Below, one piece after another: positions 1 to 13,200 of a DNA stretch of 64,000 nucleotides. The stretch spans positions 18,159,341 to 18,223,340 of the forward strand of contig NC_092368.1 of the NCBI RefSeq assembly GCF_030848805.1, given 5' to 3'. The stretch comes from Temnothorax longispinosus. Taxonomy: Eukaryota; Arthropoda; Insecta; Hymenoptera; Formicidae. The notes beneath the pieces were generated by a model. That model saw only the letters and a program-made list of their open reading frames with translations. It did not search any database and was not told the DNA's origin. Both the position numbers and the translations under genes were made by a program. How positions within the stretch are numbered: position 1 is the first letter of the stretch; each line of letters opens with the position of its first letter.

Positions 1-2787
1 CAAATTTAAAAATTACACTGCAAACAGGAAAGTTTAACTAATGCACATAAAATTCTTAACGTTCATCAGCATATTTATCGCATAAAAATATAAGAAATTT
101 AGATCCTTTGTAAGAAATCTATAAATCCTGCATTTCAGTTTCTGTGATTTATTAGTTTCACAGCTAAGTAAGATGTTGGATTATGTAGCGTTCTTTTCTG
201 TGGACATTTATAGGCTATTACAATCATCTTCGGCGATCGGAAAGCGCCGGTTTGGGTTCCGCTATAGGAGGGATACGTAATGCCGTTCGTGCCCGGCGAC
301 AATAGACCGCGGTGCGCGATGAACGAGGAAGAGGAGGCAACCGCCGCCGCGCCGCGAGGATTGGCCGGTAATAGAGTCCTCAGGCGAGGGCGAGGGCAGA
401 AAGCATCGGCCGTTTAAGCGCTACTCCTCGTGGACGGCTAATAATATTAACCGCGCGCCACGTCGCAATCGCGCACAATGGCCCTTTGTGGAGGCGCTCG
501 GGCGCGAGCGCGAGCGCGCACGCGCGCGCGCGCGCATTCGCTCGCGTAAATGCTCGTAACATAAATCGCGAGCGGCGACGTGCTTTATTGTCTTCGCGCG
601 ACGCATATTACCATCCACCGCAATGCTCTCCCTTTCCCCCTTTATTTCTTCTGTCATTTTCGCGACGTCCACTGCAGATTTCTATTCGCTAAAATGGCAA
701 TGCCATTTTGGAGCGACGCGTCGTTCTCCTAATGCTGTCGCGAATTTACTTTATATTTTAAAAAATGAGCTTGATCGCTAAATCAAGGGAATTGATTATT
801 TGAAATAATCGCATTTCGCGACATCTACTTGATTATAAAGAACGTATATGTTTAATATATTTAATTAGGTCGGTCAGAACGTTTAAGATCATCTCATTAT
901 GTTTTTCTCTACATCCAAATTTAGTGAATAACTTTTGTTACGTTGAGAAGTTTAATGACTTTAACGACTTAATCTATAATAATAATTAATGGCTAAAAAA
1001 TATTATAACATCGTATATGATTGATGCGTTTTACTACATCATATAAAAAGGAAATAAAATGGAAATTTTTGAGTACTGTATTGATTTAGAAGTATTTTAA
1101 AATATGTGTGTGTAAAAAATTCAATGTCGTAAATAAATATTCTGCAAGATGATAGGCGTGTCAAAGCGATACAATAAATCCATCATTGATGTTTTATTGT
1201 ATCAGATTGTAAATTTAAACTGTCATTCATCATTCCGATTTTAGCAATCATCTAATTAATTAATAACATTAATTTGCATAATATCTGCATCTTATCATCA
1301 TTTCAATGTTTCATGGAATGACATAATTTAGAACCTAAGCAAGCGGCGTTGAGGTCTTATTGAAAACGCTTGGAAAGCGTTTCACTCGTGAGGACTTGGA
1401 AATCGGCGGTCGCGATATTTTTAACAGCGCCGAATATAAATAGCGTTGCAATAAAACAGCGGAAGCGATGTTACACCGTACCTATGATTTATGCGCGGCT
1501 CATTGTTCGCCACGCGACGTCGACAGCGGCCGCATTGTCGTACATCGTTATTATTCCGCCAGTCTCCTTCCCCTCGCATCGAAACGTTAAACGAACAAAA
1601 GCTTTCAACTTTCAGCGAGAGCGTCCTGGGCTCGTGGCGAGCATAAATCGCGCTCGCGCGAATTTACATAAATATCCGTGTTGCGAACGCGATTTATTCT
1701 TCGGCAAACTTGAAATTGACTTTCGTCCAGTGAAAATTGGATATCTATGTCGTGTTTTCTCTCACTTCAATTTCCAACATCAAGTCTGTCGATCAGAGCA
1801 AAACTGTGGATAAGGTTCGATCCCATTTGATACTAATTATGTCAATACACTGTTTAATTCATTACGTTAAATCAATTGAACTGAATTGATTAATCATCCT
1901 AAATTATTTCATTCAATTAAAGGACACGATGAAATGCCTTGGGAGAAAAGTAATCTTCAACAGAAAAAATTCTCAATTGATTCACTGAAATAATAAACTC
2001 ATATCGGAATCAATAAGCTCAAATTAATTTAGTTTCATACTTACGCTGTCTCTCGGACGTCTCTTATCCTGTCGCGTTGCTTTCTTCAGACGCGATAAAG
2101 GGGAAGGGGGATGGGACGACGTGCGGGGGGATGCAATGACTGTACGCCGGCGTGGTCTGGAGAATAAATTAATATATTTTTAATGGATATATGATAGGTA
2201 CTGGTTTTTCGCATATCCCGGATCATCGTATGGCAACTCTTAAATCACCCCTAACTACAAACCGAGCTCGTAGATCAACCTTGCTTACGGGGGGGTGGGG
2301 GAGCAAATCTTTGTACCGCGCCGTACTCATCACGCTCGTTTAGGATTTTTAAAGTTTATATACAACACCAAACAAATTCCTATCGCAGAGGTCCTCAATA
2401 GGATTTTTACCTTCGTTTTATCTTTATCTCGTTGCCCTGACTGACTGACGATCGTTGATACGTGTTTAACCACTGCGCAACTACAAATGAAAATGCTGGA
2501 AAAAATTACTCGATTTGCCCAGTCTATCTCCCCTACAGGAATTGTAAAGTCGTATTAGCGAGTGGCTACTTCGGTAATTTCCATCGAACCAATTGCAAAT
2601 GTGTAAAGAGTTGAAAACCCCCGCCCTATTGCTTTAAATAATATTCGCGATCGACAAACATTGGGGTATCGACTACTCAAAAATTAAATAAAACGGACCT
2701 CCTTCCCACTATTTACATTAAATACATGCGTATATGCACTCGTACTCTCGCTCTTCATTTCTCTTTTATTCACACACACATGCACTT

Positions 2788-2825
<38 letters not shown>

Positions 2826-2919
2826 ATTCTCTCTTTCTCTCTCTCTCATTCTTCCTTTTTCGCTTTTGCTGCCTTACCTCAAAGACGGACAAACCGCCTG
2901 CCGGCGAGCAATGTCCGCG
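1..2919. other. Region downstream of unc-4, no gene recognised
   Basis: Alternating AT-rich and CpG-rich sequence. It contains a short perfect hairpin at 1168-1203, a G-run at 2290-2303 and the TC microsatellite at 2786-2850. The longest open frame (1370-1813, plus strand) has no recognisable domain and no splice or start context that I trust. I see no RNA gene. Confidence 0.5.
2786..2850. repeat. (TC)n-rich microsatellite
   Basis: Interrupted TC/TTTC repeat, probably in the unc-4 3' UTR or just beyond it. Confidence 0.9.
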
Positions 2920-2925
2920 TTTATT
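2920..2925 (-). promoter_or_regulatory. Candidate polyadenylation signal for unc-4
   Basis: AATAAA on the minus strand, about 640 nt past the unc-4 stop codon. Another AATAAA lies at 2765-2770, beyond a TC-rich microsatellite. Either could end the transcript; nothing in the sequence decides between them. Confidence 0.3.
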
Positions 2926-3565
2926 GCACATTTTTTCCATTCTCTTCTTTGAAAGGAGACACAATGGACGAAATCAAACGCACTCGATCTACGACGGTCA
3001 CGCATGCATTCGATATGTCGAACTGATATAAGTCTTGCCGGTCCGTGCCGATGGCGCGAAGTTTAGATTCTCGAATTCCTCTAGATCCAAAGAGCCCCAG
3101 AATTGCATAATTAATCGACTCTAACTGGCGAATTTTCCAATCCCTTCAATACTTGATCTATCTACATTTTCTCTTTTCCCTCCTTCAATTATCTACGGCT
3201 TTGAATTCATATGCAGACTCTCAGAGATATTAAGAATCTAAACGCTCGTTCACCGACAGACGTGAGAATGTCTACAAGTACGCGAGGATATCCATGAATC
3301 TAGCGATTTCAGTCCAAGCGACAGGGAACCCTGACAGAAACGGGGATGTTACCGTAGCTAATCCTTCCGCGCGATTTCACGATCAGGAGTACCAGTTCCG
3401 CTTTTCACGCCTTCAGCCTTCGCTCATCCGATGGTCACTTCACCGTCACTGGTAATCTCGACGAGGAGTTTACCCCCTCGCCTCTCTAATCGCGCTCTTC
3501 GCCACCCTCGACCGCGTCAACTTTTAATCCGGCGCACCTCGGCGTCTCTCTCCCCGCCTGGTTCA

Positions 3566-4213
3566 CTACGTCGTGGAGGGCGATGTGCAGGCCGACGATA
3601 CGGGAGACGTCGGCGACGTCGGCGTCGCTGGCCTACGATCCGACGCCGCGCCAGTCCGATTGTTCCCCAACAGGCTGTCGATGGAGAACGGGTTCAGCCT
3701 CTTCCTCTCCTCCCTGCCCTTCACCGAGAGATCAATGCTGCCGCTCTGGACCTCCTCCTCGCTGGCGGCCTGCCTGATCAGATTCCTGGCGCCGTTACCG
3801 GCCGGTTGACGACCCGCCCCGACTCCCACCAGCTCGCGCCGTCGCTCCAGTAGGCTCAAGCCCCAGTGATGGATACCGGGTTGGTGGTTCAGGTGCTCCA
3901 TCGGCAGACTCTGCGGGTTCTTCCGGGGCTCGCTGGTCTCGCTCGCGTTACTGTTGAGCGCCGGGAAACATTCACCGTCCACGGAACCGTCGGCCACCGA
4001 GTCCACCCGCTCGCTGCCGCTCTCGCTGCAGGAGTCCAGTCCGCCGACCACGTCGATCTCCTCGTTGGCATCGATACCGGATATGTTGTTGCTTTCGTTG
4101 CTCAGGCCCAGCGAGCCGAACGAGTTGCTCAGAGGACCGCTCGTGGAACTGCGACCCGCCTCGCTACGAGACTCCCACTCGGCACGCAATGTCGATAAAT
4201 CTACTGTTATGCC
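3566..4213 (-). CDS. unc-4: unc-4 terminal coding exon 4 (eh1 region)
   Basis: The acceptor is ttaatttcag|GGC (AG at 4214-4215); the stop is TAG at 3566-3568. It encodes residues 251-465: an ITVDLSTLRAEWESR opening, a Ser/Asn/Gly/acidic region (about 270-325), an uncharacterised middle with HHWGLSLLERRREL, a basic REERKRLNP stretch, the eh1 motif, and a Ser/Thr/Pro-rich tail. The DNA is GC-rich and both other strands and frames carry open frames as shadows. The exon is homologous to the C-terminal part of insect Unc-4, but outside eh1 and the opening segment I cannot name conserved blocks. Confidence 0.9.
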   Translation of the reverse strand, partial: GITVDLSTLRAEWESRSEAGRSSTSGPLSNSFGSLGLSNESNNISGIDANEEIDVVGGLDSCSESGSERVDSVADGSVDGECFPALNSNASETSEPRKNPQSLPMEHLNHQPGIHHWGLSLLERRRELVGVGAGRQPAGNGARNLIRQAASEEEVQSGSIDLSVKGREERKRLNPFSIDSLLGNNRTGAASDRRPATPTSPTSPVSSACTSPSTT

Positions 4214-7200
4214 CTGAAATTAAAAAAAATAAAAGAACCCGTATTACATAACTACTGTTTTAGTTATATAAAATCTGTGTAGGTGTAATCGGCTACTGCA
4301 TTCAGACGTAAAACTACTGTTTCAAAATGTGGTTTGGTCAGTTAGTGCTAAATCCGACCATATAGAATCGATAAATTTTCACAAACATTGCAAAAATGTC
4401 TATAGGATTATATGTTATGCGTAATCACTTTTTTCGTGCGATATCAAATTGTTGATAAAATTATAAGATTAAAGAACATATTTTTTATCTTTTGTTGCTT
4501 CTATGCAACTATCAATAATTTTGACAAGTGAAGTAAAAAATTGCCTTCTTTTAAAAGAAATTGATAACTTTATGAAAAGATATAAATACATATAGTAACG
4601 CGTAAGTACTTAGAAATTTTTAAATTGCGGAAAGATATTTTTGCGAGCTTGCGGCTTACTTTAGCAGCGAGCTTCCGCTGCTGTCTCTCGAGAGCTTTCA
4701 GCAACTTCTTCTGTCGCCTCTCGCGCTCTTTCCGTCTCAGCTCCTCGGGTGGGATAGGTTCGCCGCTGCAGCTTTGAGGGTGAGCATTATGCGCCGGCCT
4801 TCCGGGACCTTTCTTCGTGTGTTCCTTCTTCCGCCACTTTGCCCTTCGATTTTGAAACCACACCTGCAATAGCGATGGTGGAAAAAATCGAGAGTTAAAA
4901 AAAAATACAATATCCAATTAGTGCTTTCTAATGTATTGATAGCTGAATTTCTGTTTATTAAAAATTAAATGGCTTCTTTACCAAGAAGGATGAAATCAGA
5001 ACGCGTTTTCTCTATAGTCCATTTCGTCAACGTCGGTCAATTTTGACCACGATTCCATTCACCCTCTATCTGCCTCTGCAGAAAGAAGATTAAATCGACC
5101 ACAAGTTCGCGCCAATTGACGTCGATGAAAGCGTTGTTCCCCGCAGGTCTTGAATTGTAACACGGGCGTACGCGGCCGTCGCGTAAATTCCCCCGGATCT
5201 TCCCTCCTCATCGTCCTCCATCCCCTACCGCGCGAAATTTCCCTGCGAGCTGCTTAAATCACGGCGCCGCCTTTGCCGCTATCAGAAGCGACACGAAGGG
5301 CGGATGCATTAAGTTCCGAAAATTACAGGAAGGCTCCTGTCTCAGGACGAAGGACCAACGACCCTCCCGGGTGTCCTGATTCATTGAGGACGACAACCCT
5401 TTGCTCGCGTGAACGCTCGTGGCATGAACGACGATTTAGGGCTAGCGTGAGCCACGACGCGACCGAAGGGTAGCGAGGGCATTCTCTCTAGAGGGGAAAA
5501 GGGGGAGGGGCGGGGGAGGGTCGGTGAGGGGGGTGGCCATGAGGGGGAGAGATGAAGACATTAGTTGTACGGCCCGGCCGGCGAGCGGCGCTGAGCTCAC
5601 GCGAGCCGAAGATCAATAGATCCCCTTGGTGCTCCCTGAAACACCTTCCTCGCGTCACGTAGCTTTACGAAACTTTCTTCGACTCCGGGACACTTTACGA
5701 ACGAGCCTCCCCTCCGAACGAGCCCAAAGCGCTCGTTCGTCTCACCTCTCCGCCGCTATCCGTCCGCGAATCCCCGTTACTCGCGATTAAACTTCAGGCG
5801 ATCGTAATTAATTCGATTACTTCGACGGCTCTATTTAGAATCCGTCGCACGCGCTTACGCTATTTAATTCTCTCTAGCTTTTCGACTCTCAGCGCGAGCT
5901 CCGCTGTGCTCAAATTTCATAATGTAACTGCTATACAGCTACCGAAGTAATTTTCAGTCCGATAGTATCTGTTGCATTTTATGTCGATTTCAACCTGGCA
6001 ATCCTAACTTTTTATTCACTTTGATTATTTAATACCATAATCTACACAGAAAAAGAGCTATGAATTATTAGCAATCAAAAATCTTTTTACCAAATTACTG
6101 TAACTTCACAAAGATTTTATTTTAACCCATTGGCTGTGTAAGAGAATTTTACTATTTGGGCCAAAAGTGTGTTGAAAAAAAAGTTCATCGGATTATTATG
6201 AAACTTGATACCCTAATGTTTTTTGGGTCTCTGAATCCGAATATGATGTCAGATTTACAAAATTCAAAATGGCGGGTCCAATATGGCGGATCAAAATTAC
6301 AAAAAATAGACGGAATTTTATTATTATTATTATTTTGAATTTTGAAAATCTGACTTCATATTCGGATTCAGAGACCCCAAAAACATAAGGGTACCAAATT
6401 TCATGAAAATCAGACCTTTTTTGGTAATTTTGATCCGCCATATTAGATCCGCCATTTTGAATTTTGTACATCTGACTTCGGATTCGTAATCAGCGACCCC
6501 AGAAACCCCCGAGTAACAAGTTTCAAGCAAATTCAGAAAGTTTTACTTTGTTTTTTCTACGTACGCGGTTATAGCCGTCATACACACTCTTGGCCACTTT
6601 TGTTTTTGCGGCTATAGCCGACACACAGTCAACGAGTTAAAAACGCAAATATCAAGGAAAAAGCGTCCTCGACAATGGCTTGATTGTTGAAAATTCCAAA
6701 ATCGCAGATGTAATGGAAATGGCGTCCAATCAATTTCTTCGCCGAATGGAAAAGATCACTTTCGTCGAGGAATATCGCTACCGTAGCTCATCCGAAACCT
6801 TACCCGCAAGCCTCACGAGGCCGGCCTGTTCGGCGAACCGGGCACAGCTGTAACGCATCACATTAACGCGATACGTGGGAAACACGACTCGGGCATTAGC
6901 GCGGCTATTCGTCAGGAATTATCGACGACCGATAGCGGTTTAACAAGCTGTTTCTATATCCCGATGAGAGCCGATCTCGTGTTCCGACCGACTAAATAAC
7001 ACGGTTTTTCTTCCCTCGTGCATGCGAACGCCGCATATAGCCGCCGAGGATGTGCGGCTTACTTACATTGTGAGCGCGCGACCGGCTTGACATGCATAAA
7101 GCGTATCTTTATGGCAGCAAAAACTCGAAGAAGCGACGTCGTCGCCGATAACCATAATCGCCATACGGTGCCCGTCGTCGGGGAGAGATAATGCTTTCTA

Positions 7201-10200
7201 ATGTAATTACGTTTCCGCCAATTAATAAACGATGTTTTCCGTGCCGCGCCGATAAGCGCGCTCTTGCTTGACCGATTAAATTGTTTCATACCGTAATTAA
7301 CCCTTCGCCTTACGGTCTTCCTTGTTTTTATCACAATAGGAAGCACTTAAAGCCGCGGTCGGCACTTTACACAGGGGTGCGTTAGAAAAATGCAGAGAGC
7401 AAGTGCTGAGCGGAAGAAACCTAAATGATCGTATCGTCTCCAATAGTCTCTGTTCAAATTGTATTGTCTCGCTCGGAAAATGACGTCGATTTTGCAGATC
7501 GCAAGTCCAGCTTCGCCGCAAGTCGAGTGTAAACAATGGATTGCAATAAAATTGTGGAATAATTGCGTCACGGTTAGTAGATATGATTGGCTCGACGTTT
7601 CACCGGGCGCGGGTCGACGCTGCGCGAGAGCCTGCCATGGACCATCGGATGCAAATAGTGCCTTGATAATAGCGATGTCGCGCTCACGAGCGCTCTTTCG
7701 CGATAAATCAAAACCGCGCGGTTCCCGATGTTATTTACGACCGGTCACGACTCGCTCGCGCGAATTTTGCGCGCGCGCCACAAAACGCGAAACACCGAGA
7801 CTGCGACGCGATAACACGAGATCGTCCGTAATGTGTACCTGCGTCGGGAAATATTGATCCCGAAGCGCTCTCGAGTCTTTCCTCGCCTCGATCTCTCGGG
7901 TCTCTCCTTCGATCCCGGACGAGGGATCGGATTTTGCTGGTGAGATCGGAGATGGCGGGGGACGATAACCCGGCCGAGCGGTGACACAATGTGACACGAT
8001 GTCACACAGCCGGTGCGTCCTTTCGATGGGTCCTCCCCACGACAGGGAATAGCTCTCAGATTAGATAACATCGATCACCACGTACGATAACCCCCATGAA
8101 CGTATGTGTGCTCCTGCGGGCACATCTTCTCCGGAATATCGCAACAACCAGATAAACGCGGCCGTCGATCGATCAACGGTTATCGAATCTAAGGATGCTC
8201 TCGCGAATATCATCGAGAAGCCCGTGCCGTTCTTGTTTTCCGTTCCTGCGAATATTGTTTGTCACTTCTCGCTGTGACGCACATTGGAACATTAATCTCA
8301 ACCCCTTGAACCGCGCACGCTCCAAATTTGACCCGACTCCACGACATATTCGCGCGGATTTATTCAGTCTCTATGGCGACTATCAAAGATCGACAAGGCG
8401 ATAGACACGAATTTAAAGTGACTTCGGGATCGAATTTTCGAGGGTCGACAGACAACCGGGGGTTGGTTCCGGCCTCGGACCTTTGGCCCCCTGGCTCCGT
8501 CTCGAGGGGGTAGTTAGTCCATCTGGTCCGCTATGCCTTCGGAGATCTATTCGAGGGTGCAAAATCGACGCGGATTTATCCGCTCGGTGATCGTCCATTC
8601 AAATAACACCGGCGCCGATAGGACGCCGTTGTCTCTCAATGATGTTTTCGCAAGAGTAATTACTTGGTAAATATTCAAGATTTGATTTTTCAAGGTACTT
8701 AAGCTTTAGAATTATATGATTTGCCTCCAAATTCAGAATAGAATTTTACTTCTAATTTTATATTCCGTGCAACACAAAAAACAATAAAATTACAAACAAA
8801 ATTCTAATCTAAAATCTGACGCGACTTATAAATTTTCTAAAATGAGCTTTATAATATCTAACATAAAGAGCCTATTTTAACTAAATATGCACTAACAGAT
8901 TAACAAATTCGCCCAATTAATATTGCATACAAACCAAATCTTGACCTAACATAGGAAGTCGAGCGTAGAAATGGGATTTCTTAATAGACTCTCACAGTAA
9001 TCCCTCTAAGGGATCTAAGGATCTCTCGCGACGACGTGAGCGCGTGTCATTAAGGCTCCGCGAAACTGGCATTAAGTCGGTTCGACGTGGCCAGCCTTCT
9101 TCCGGTATTCGCACAGTTCACGCCCGCGTTCGTCGAATACAGTCCAGCCGAATCCTTCGACAGGACTGCGAAGGGTGAACACTCAATTTCACGGCCGGTC
9201 GGACATACAGTTACCCTTAGGTCCTTCAAGCGGATATTTATATTTATCCGCTTAGACACGCGTGTTAGGCCCCGCAAATAGCGCATACATCCGTTCCCTT
9301 CTCCTACGTCGATGCACCTTGTCATTCTACATACCTCTCTCTCTCTCTCCATTCTTATCTTGTCTCCGCATCATATTCGCATTTATACATTCCGCAAACA
9401 ATTTGACATTATTTTGCAATTCTATTTGTCTCGTCCGTTTCTTTTGTTGCGCATGTTGAACAAGAATCACGCAACATTTGTACGGGGTGTGCTTAACAAT
9501 CGCATGTTTCTTCAATGCTACAAAATTTTTCAGTAAAATTAGAGCTTTGCTCAGGAAGTAGATAGACATTAGAGGAACGCCGAAACAGCACATTATAGTC
9601 TCCAATGTATTAAATACTTTTGTAACTAAACTGAAAATCTTGTTAAAACTTAATCCACCTTCAATCACTTCTTATTCCGTTTCGGAGTAAATCGGCTGAA
9701 TTGAATAAAATTAATCGCGTCGACTTAGAACGTTACAACATAGCGATCGATTGAAATGTCCAAAGTTTTCTAATTAATCCCGTACTTTCCATTTGATTAT
9801 GAATCGATGGCTACTAACGTTGACCTTCCGATTTTAATATCCATTATAAATGATTCAAAGAATGAGGCGCCGGCGACGTTCTACGCGTATGATGAAATAA
9901 GTAAGACTGGAAGAGGTAACTTACTGCCACGCGGCTCTCTTTTAGCTCGAGTCTCACAGCCAGTGCTTCTCGCATAAAGACGTCGGGATAATGACTCGAC
10001 AGGAAGGCCCGTTCCAATTCCTCCAACTGCCAACTGTTGAAGTTAGTCCTGCTTCTTCGCCTCTTGTTGCCGCCCTCGTCCGATTCCCCGTCGCAACCTG
10101 AAAAGAAAAATATATATTCAGAAAGGGATAAACCGGCTCGAGAAACGTTAAGTTTCTACATAAATACCAGAGATGCCTAAAATCCCGGGATTCGAATCAA

Positions 10201-13200
10201 AGTCTATTTTGAGGCTTCAAAGATCAGCGACAAGAAGATCTAACAAGCACCTCGATAATTTTGAATATTGAAGACAACGATGCTTTAAAGCTTCAAGATT
10301 GAAGAAACTGCTCATAAATTCTGAAAAACAGAAACTTTAACATTCAGGAGTATTCAGCTTCATAAATCAGCATCAAGATTTTTGGACGTCAAGCATTTAA
10401 AATCCGCTCTCAAAGGCTCGAGAAGTTTGATGCCGCGAGAGTCCCCGAAGAGCGCGAACGTAATGACCCAAGAAAGAGCTTGAAGGTGCAGAGGTCCCCG
10501 GGATTCGATGCCTCGGAGATCAGGGGGGAGGGGGGGATCTAAGGGATCCGATGCGCGCCTAGGAAACAGAAGAGCGGAGAGTAAACGATAACGGCGACAC
10601 AGGCCGTACACCCGCAATTACTTAATCGGCGCGAGCTATTGTTGCTGCGCGGCGGAATCGCGTAAGTGCATGTCTCGCAGCGAAAACAAATGCAGTAGTT
10701 ACGCTAACCGCCGAGCAATAATGCGGCCCGTAGTTGTAACGGCCGACGCGCGCGTTCCGATAATGAAGTTAACCATGTAGTAAAGTGTGCACTCCTCTTC
10801 AATCTTCTCCTCCGATCGAGCAGCTGCACCGGGGCGCAGCGCGGCGCGGCGCGCTCGCTTTCCGTGCTCGCCACTTTGCCGATGTAAATCGATGAATTCG
10901 CGCGCACGCACACTCCGCAAAGCCCGGGGTACGGGGCACGGGTCCTTTTGTTCGTGGTGGTGTCAAGCCGAGCGTGACGCGAGTAACGGAGAGAGATTAT
11001 AGCGGCAATCATCATTGTTAGACATAATCTAACAACGTAATAATTCTTAACGCGAGTTCGTACCTACGTAATTCCAGAGTCTCGCTCGCGCGGAGAGCAC
11101 ATATATCGCCGGGGTAGATTTTACCGATAAAAAGAAGGAACTTTCGAGGAGGGTCGCTTTTGCGCGGATTAATACTCGACTCGAAAGTCTAATCTCTCAA
11201 TCGCGTCGATTCGCGAAAAATCTGCGGATCTCACTCGATAGTCGCGGAATTGTCGGCTCGATGTGTGTGTACTCTTAATCTCGATTTATATTTTCAATGT
11301 CTATAGCCCCACGAAATTCCTCACAAAAACAAAAAGACTCTGTTATCGCTTGTTATTGTTAATTATCGTAGGAAAGTTATGATCATAACGAGTATAATAA
11401 TTTACCTTCTTTCAAAGGTTTAAGTTTGGCGAAACGATCGGCGGATCGTTGCATCCGGGGCAGCGGAACGTTATAATTTGCGGCAGCCTATCTCGCGCGT
11501 GATCGATATCGATATCGAATTAAGTACTGTATACTTTCGACGGGAATTATTATGTTCGTGCGACACGAAAATGGAGGACGACGTCGATGGCGGACGATCG
11601 CGAATTTATCTTAATTTCGCGCCATTTGTAACCGCGGCGCAAGGTAAACATCTCGCCGGGCGTCGAGTGAATCGAGCCTTTACAAAGTGACCTTAAACAC
11701 GTCATCTAATCCAAGAAAAAAAAAAGAGACAAATTACACAGACATAAATATGCGCGAAATTGAAACGAGAATCAACCTCTACCAGTTAAAGCTGTAAAAT
11801 GATGCAAGAAACAAAGTTGTAAATGAGAAAAAAAACGGCATGTAACGACGGTAGTAAAATGTTAACTGAAAGCAGGTTCTTTTTAATTTATCATCTAGCG
11901 AGAGAGGAGGAACGATTCGGCGATGCCACCGATATTGCGCAAAATCCCCTTGGTATTGATTAAAATGGCGTCGGTTCCGGGCCGAGAGAGAGCGACGTCC
12001 GAGGAGCAATAACCGCGCGTGATTCGCGGCGGAGGCCCGTACCGAAAATCGTTTTCCCATCTTATCCGGGCACGCGCGAGATAAGGCGCACGCCGGGGCC
12101 GCGGCATCCCGGCGCGGCGTCCCGACGTATTGAATAAACATGGAATTCCAGTGATTTTACGAGGACAATCCGCGCTACGGCAATCCCCCCCGACGGCGAT
12201 ATCGCCGGCGAGGATCAGCGGTTCCATGCCGCGTGTATGCATGCTAATGGCCGGAATTGAATAAAAGATCGGGAATTATGATTGACCGGGCGATGCCAGA
12301 ACTCTCCCCCTGCCACCCCCCCCACCCCCCCGGCCGGTTATCTCGATCTGGCGCGGAGTAAAACGGCGATGGAAATAAACGCTGGCTCGTGGTCCCGGAG
12401 ATCTCGCTTCGTGGGGGGGATCTTCAGCTCCGTGATTGCGGAATTTCGATATTGACTATATGTTTCGCGCAAGCGATGTGATGAGAAGATACTTCATACG
12501 CAATTTTACTTCACATCTAAACGTCTTATGTGGTCCAAATGCAGATATAAAATCGAACGGACCGTTTACAGTTACAAGCGAAAAACATAGATTTTAACAT
12601 AATAATGGCTCAACACAAACCCGAAATTAATTATTTTGGATATCATATCAAAGTTATTTAGAATCAAGCATAATGCTGCAAAAAATTTCGACATTCTAGC
12701 AACCAGCTTCAGCATCCAACATTATTAGATCTATATTAGGTTACATTTTTAGAGTAAAATCTTTCTATGTAAAAATTAAATCGTTAAATGTAATTTATTA
12801 TAAATCCCAGCGCGATTAAAAACGCGAATATTACTGAAGTGGTTAACTAAAGTATATAGGAGGCTAAAAGTGTCAACATATATAAAATGCAGGATCGAGA
12901 GATAAAAGTCATTGACGTCGCGTTTTATTTCGATCGGCGTTCGAGAAGAGCCGGCCAATTAAGATTTACCAGGCGCTGTTTGCGAGTCGGCTCGAGATTG
13001 TCGTTGAGGTGGGCCGAGGCCGGTGAAAAATCGCGGGGTTGGGCATTAATCAGCGTAATTAGATGCTATTTATTCGCGGCCCGTCTCGTCCGCTCCGCAT
13101 CTCGCTCATCATTGATAATCTATAATCCGTAATAAGCGCCCTGGCGCAATGGCAGGTTGAGGGATCGTCGCGAACGATAATACCTTTATCGTGTCAATGC

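Larger units (their letters stand above)
4864..9924 (-). other. unc-4 intron 2 (5.1 kb)
   Basis: The intron interrupts the homeodomain between residues 46 and 47. It holds a G-run tract with quadruplex potential (5492-5547), a TTAA-flanked fold-back element (6126-6636) and otherwise unique, mixed-GC sequence. No other coding exon is visible in either strand. Confidence 0.85.

Noticed and set aside
3431..4217. Several open frames antisense to unc-4 exon 4
   Set aside because: Shadows of the real exon caused by its GC-rich codon use.
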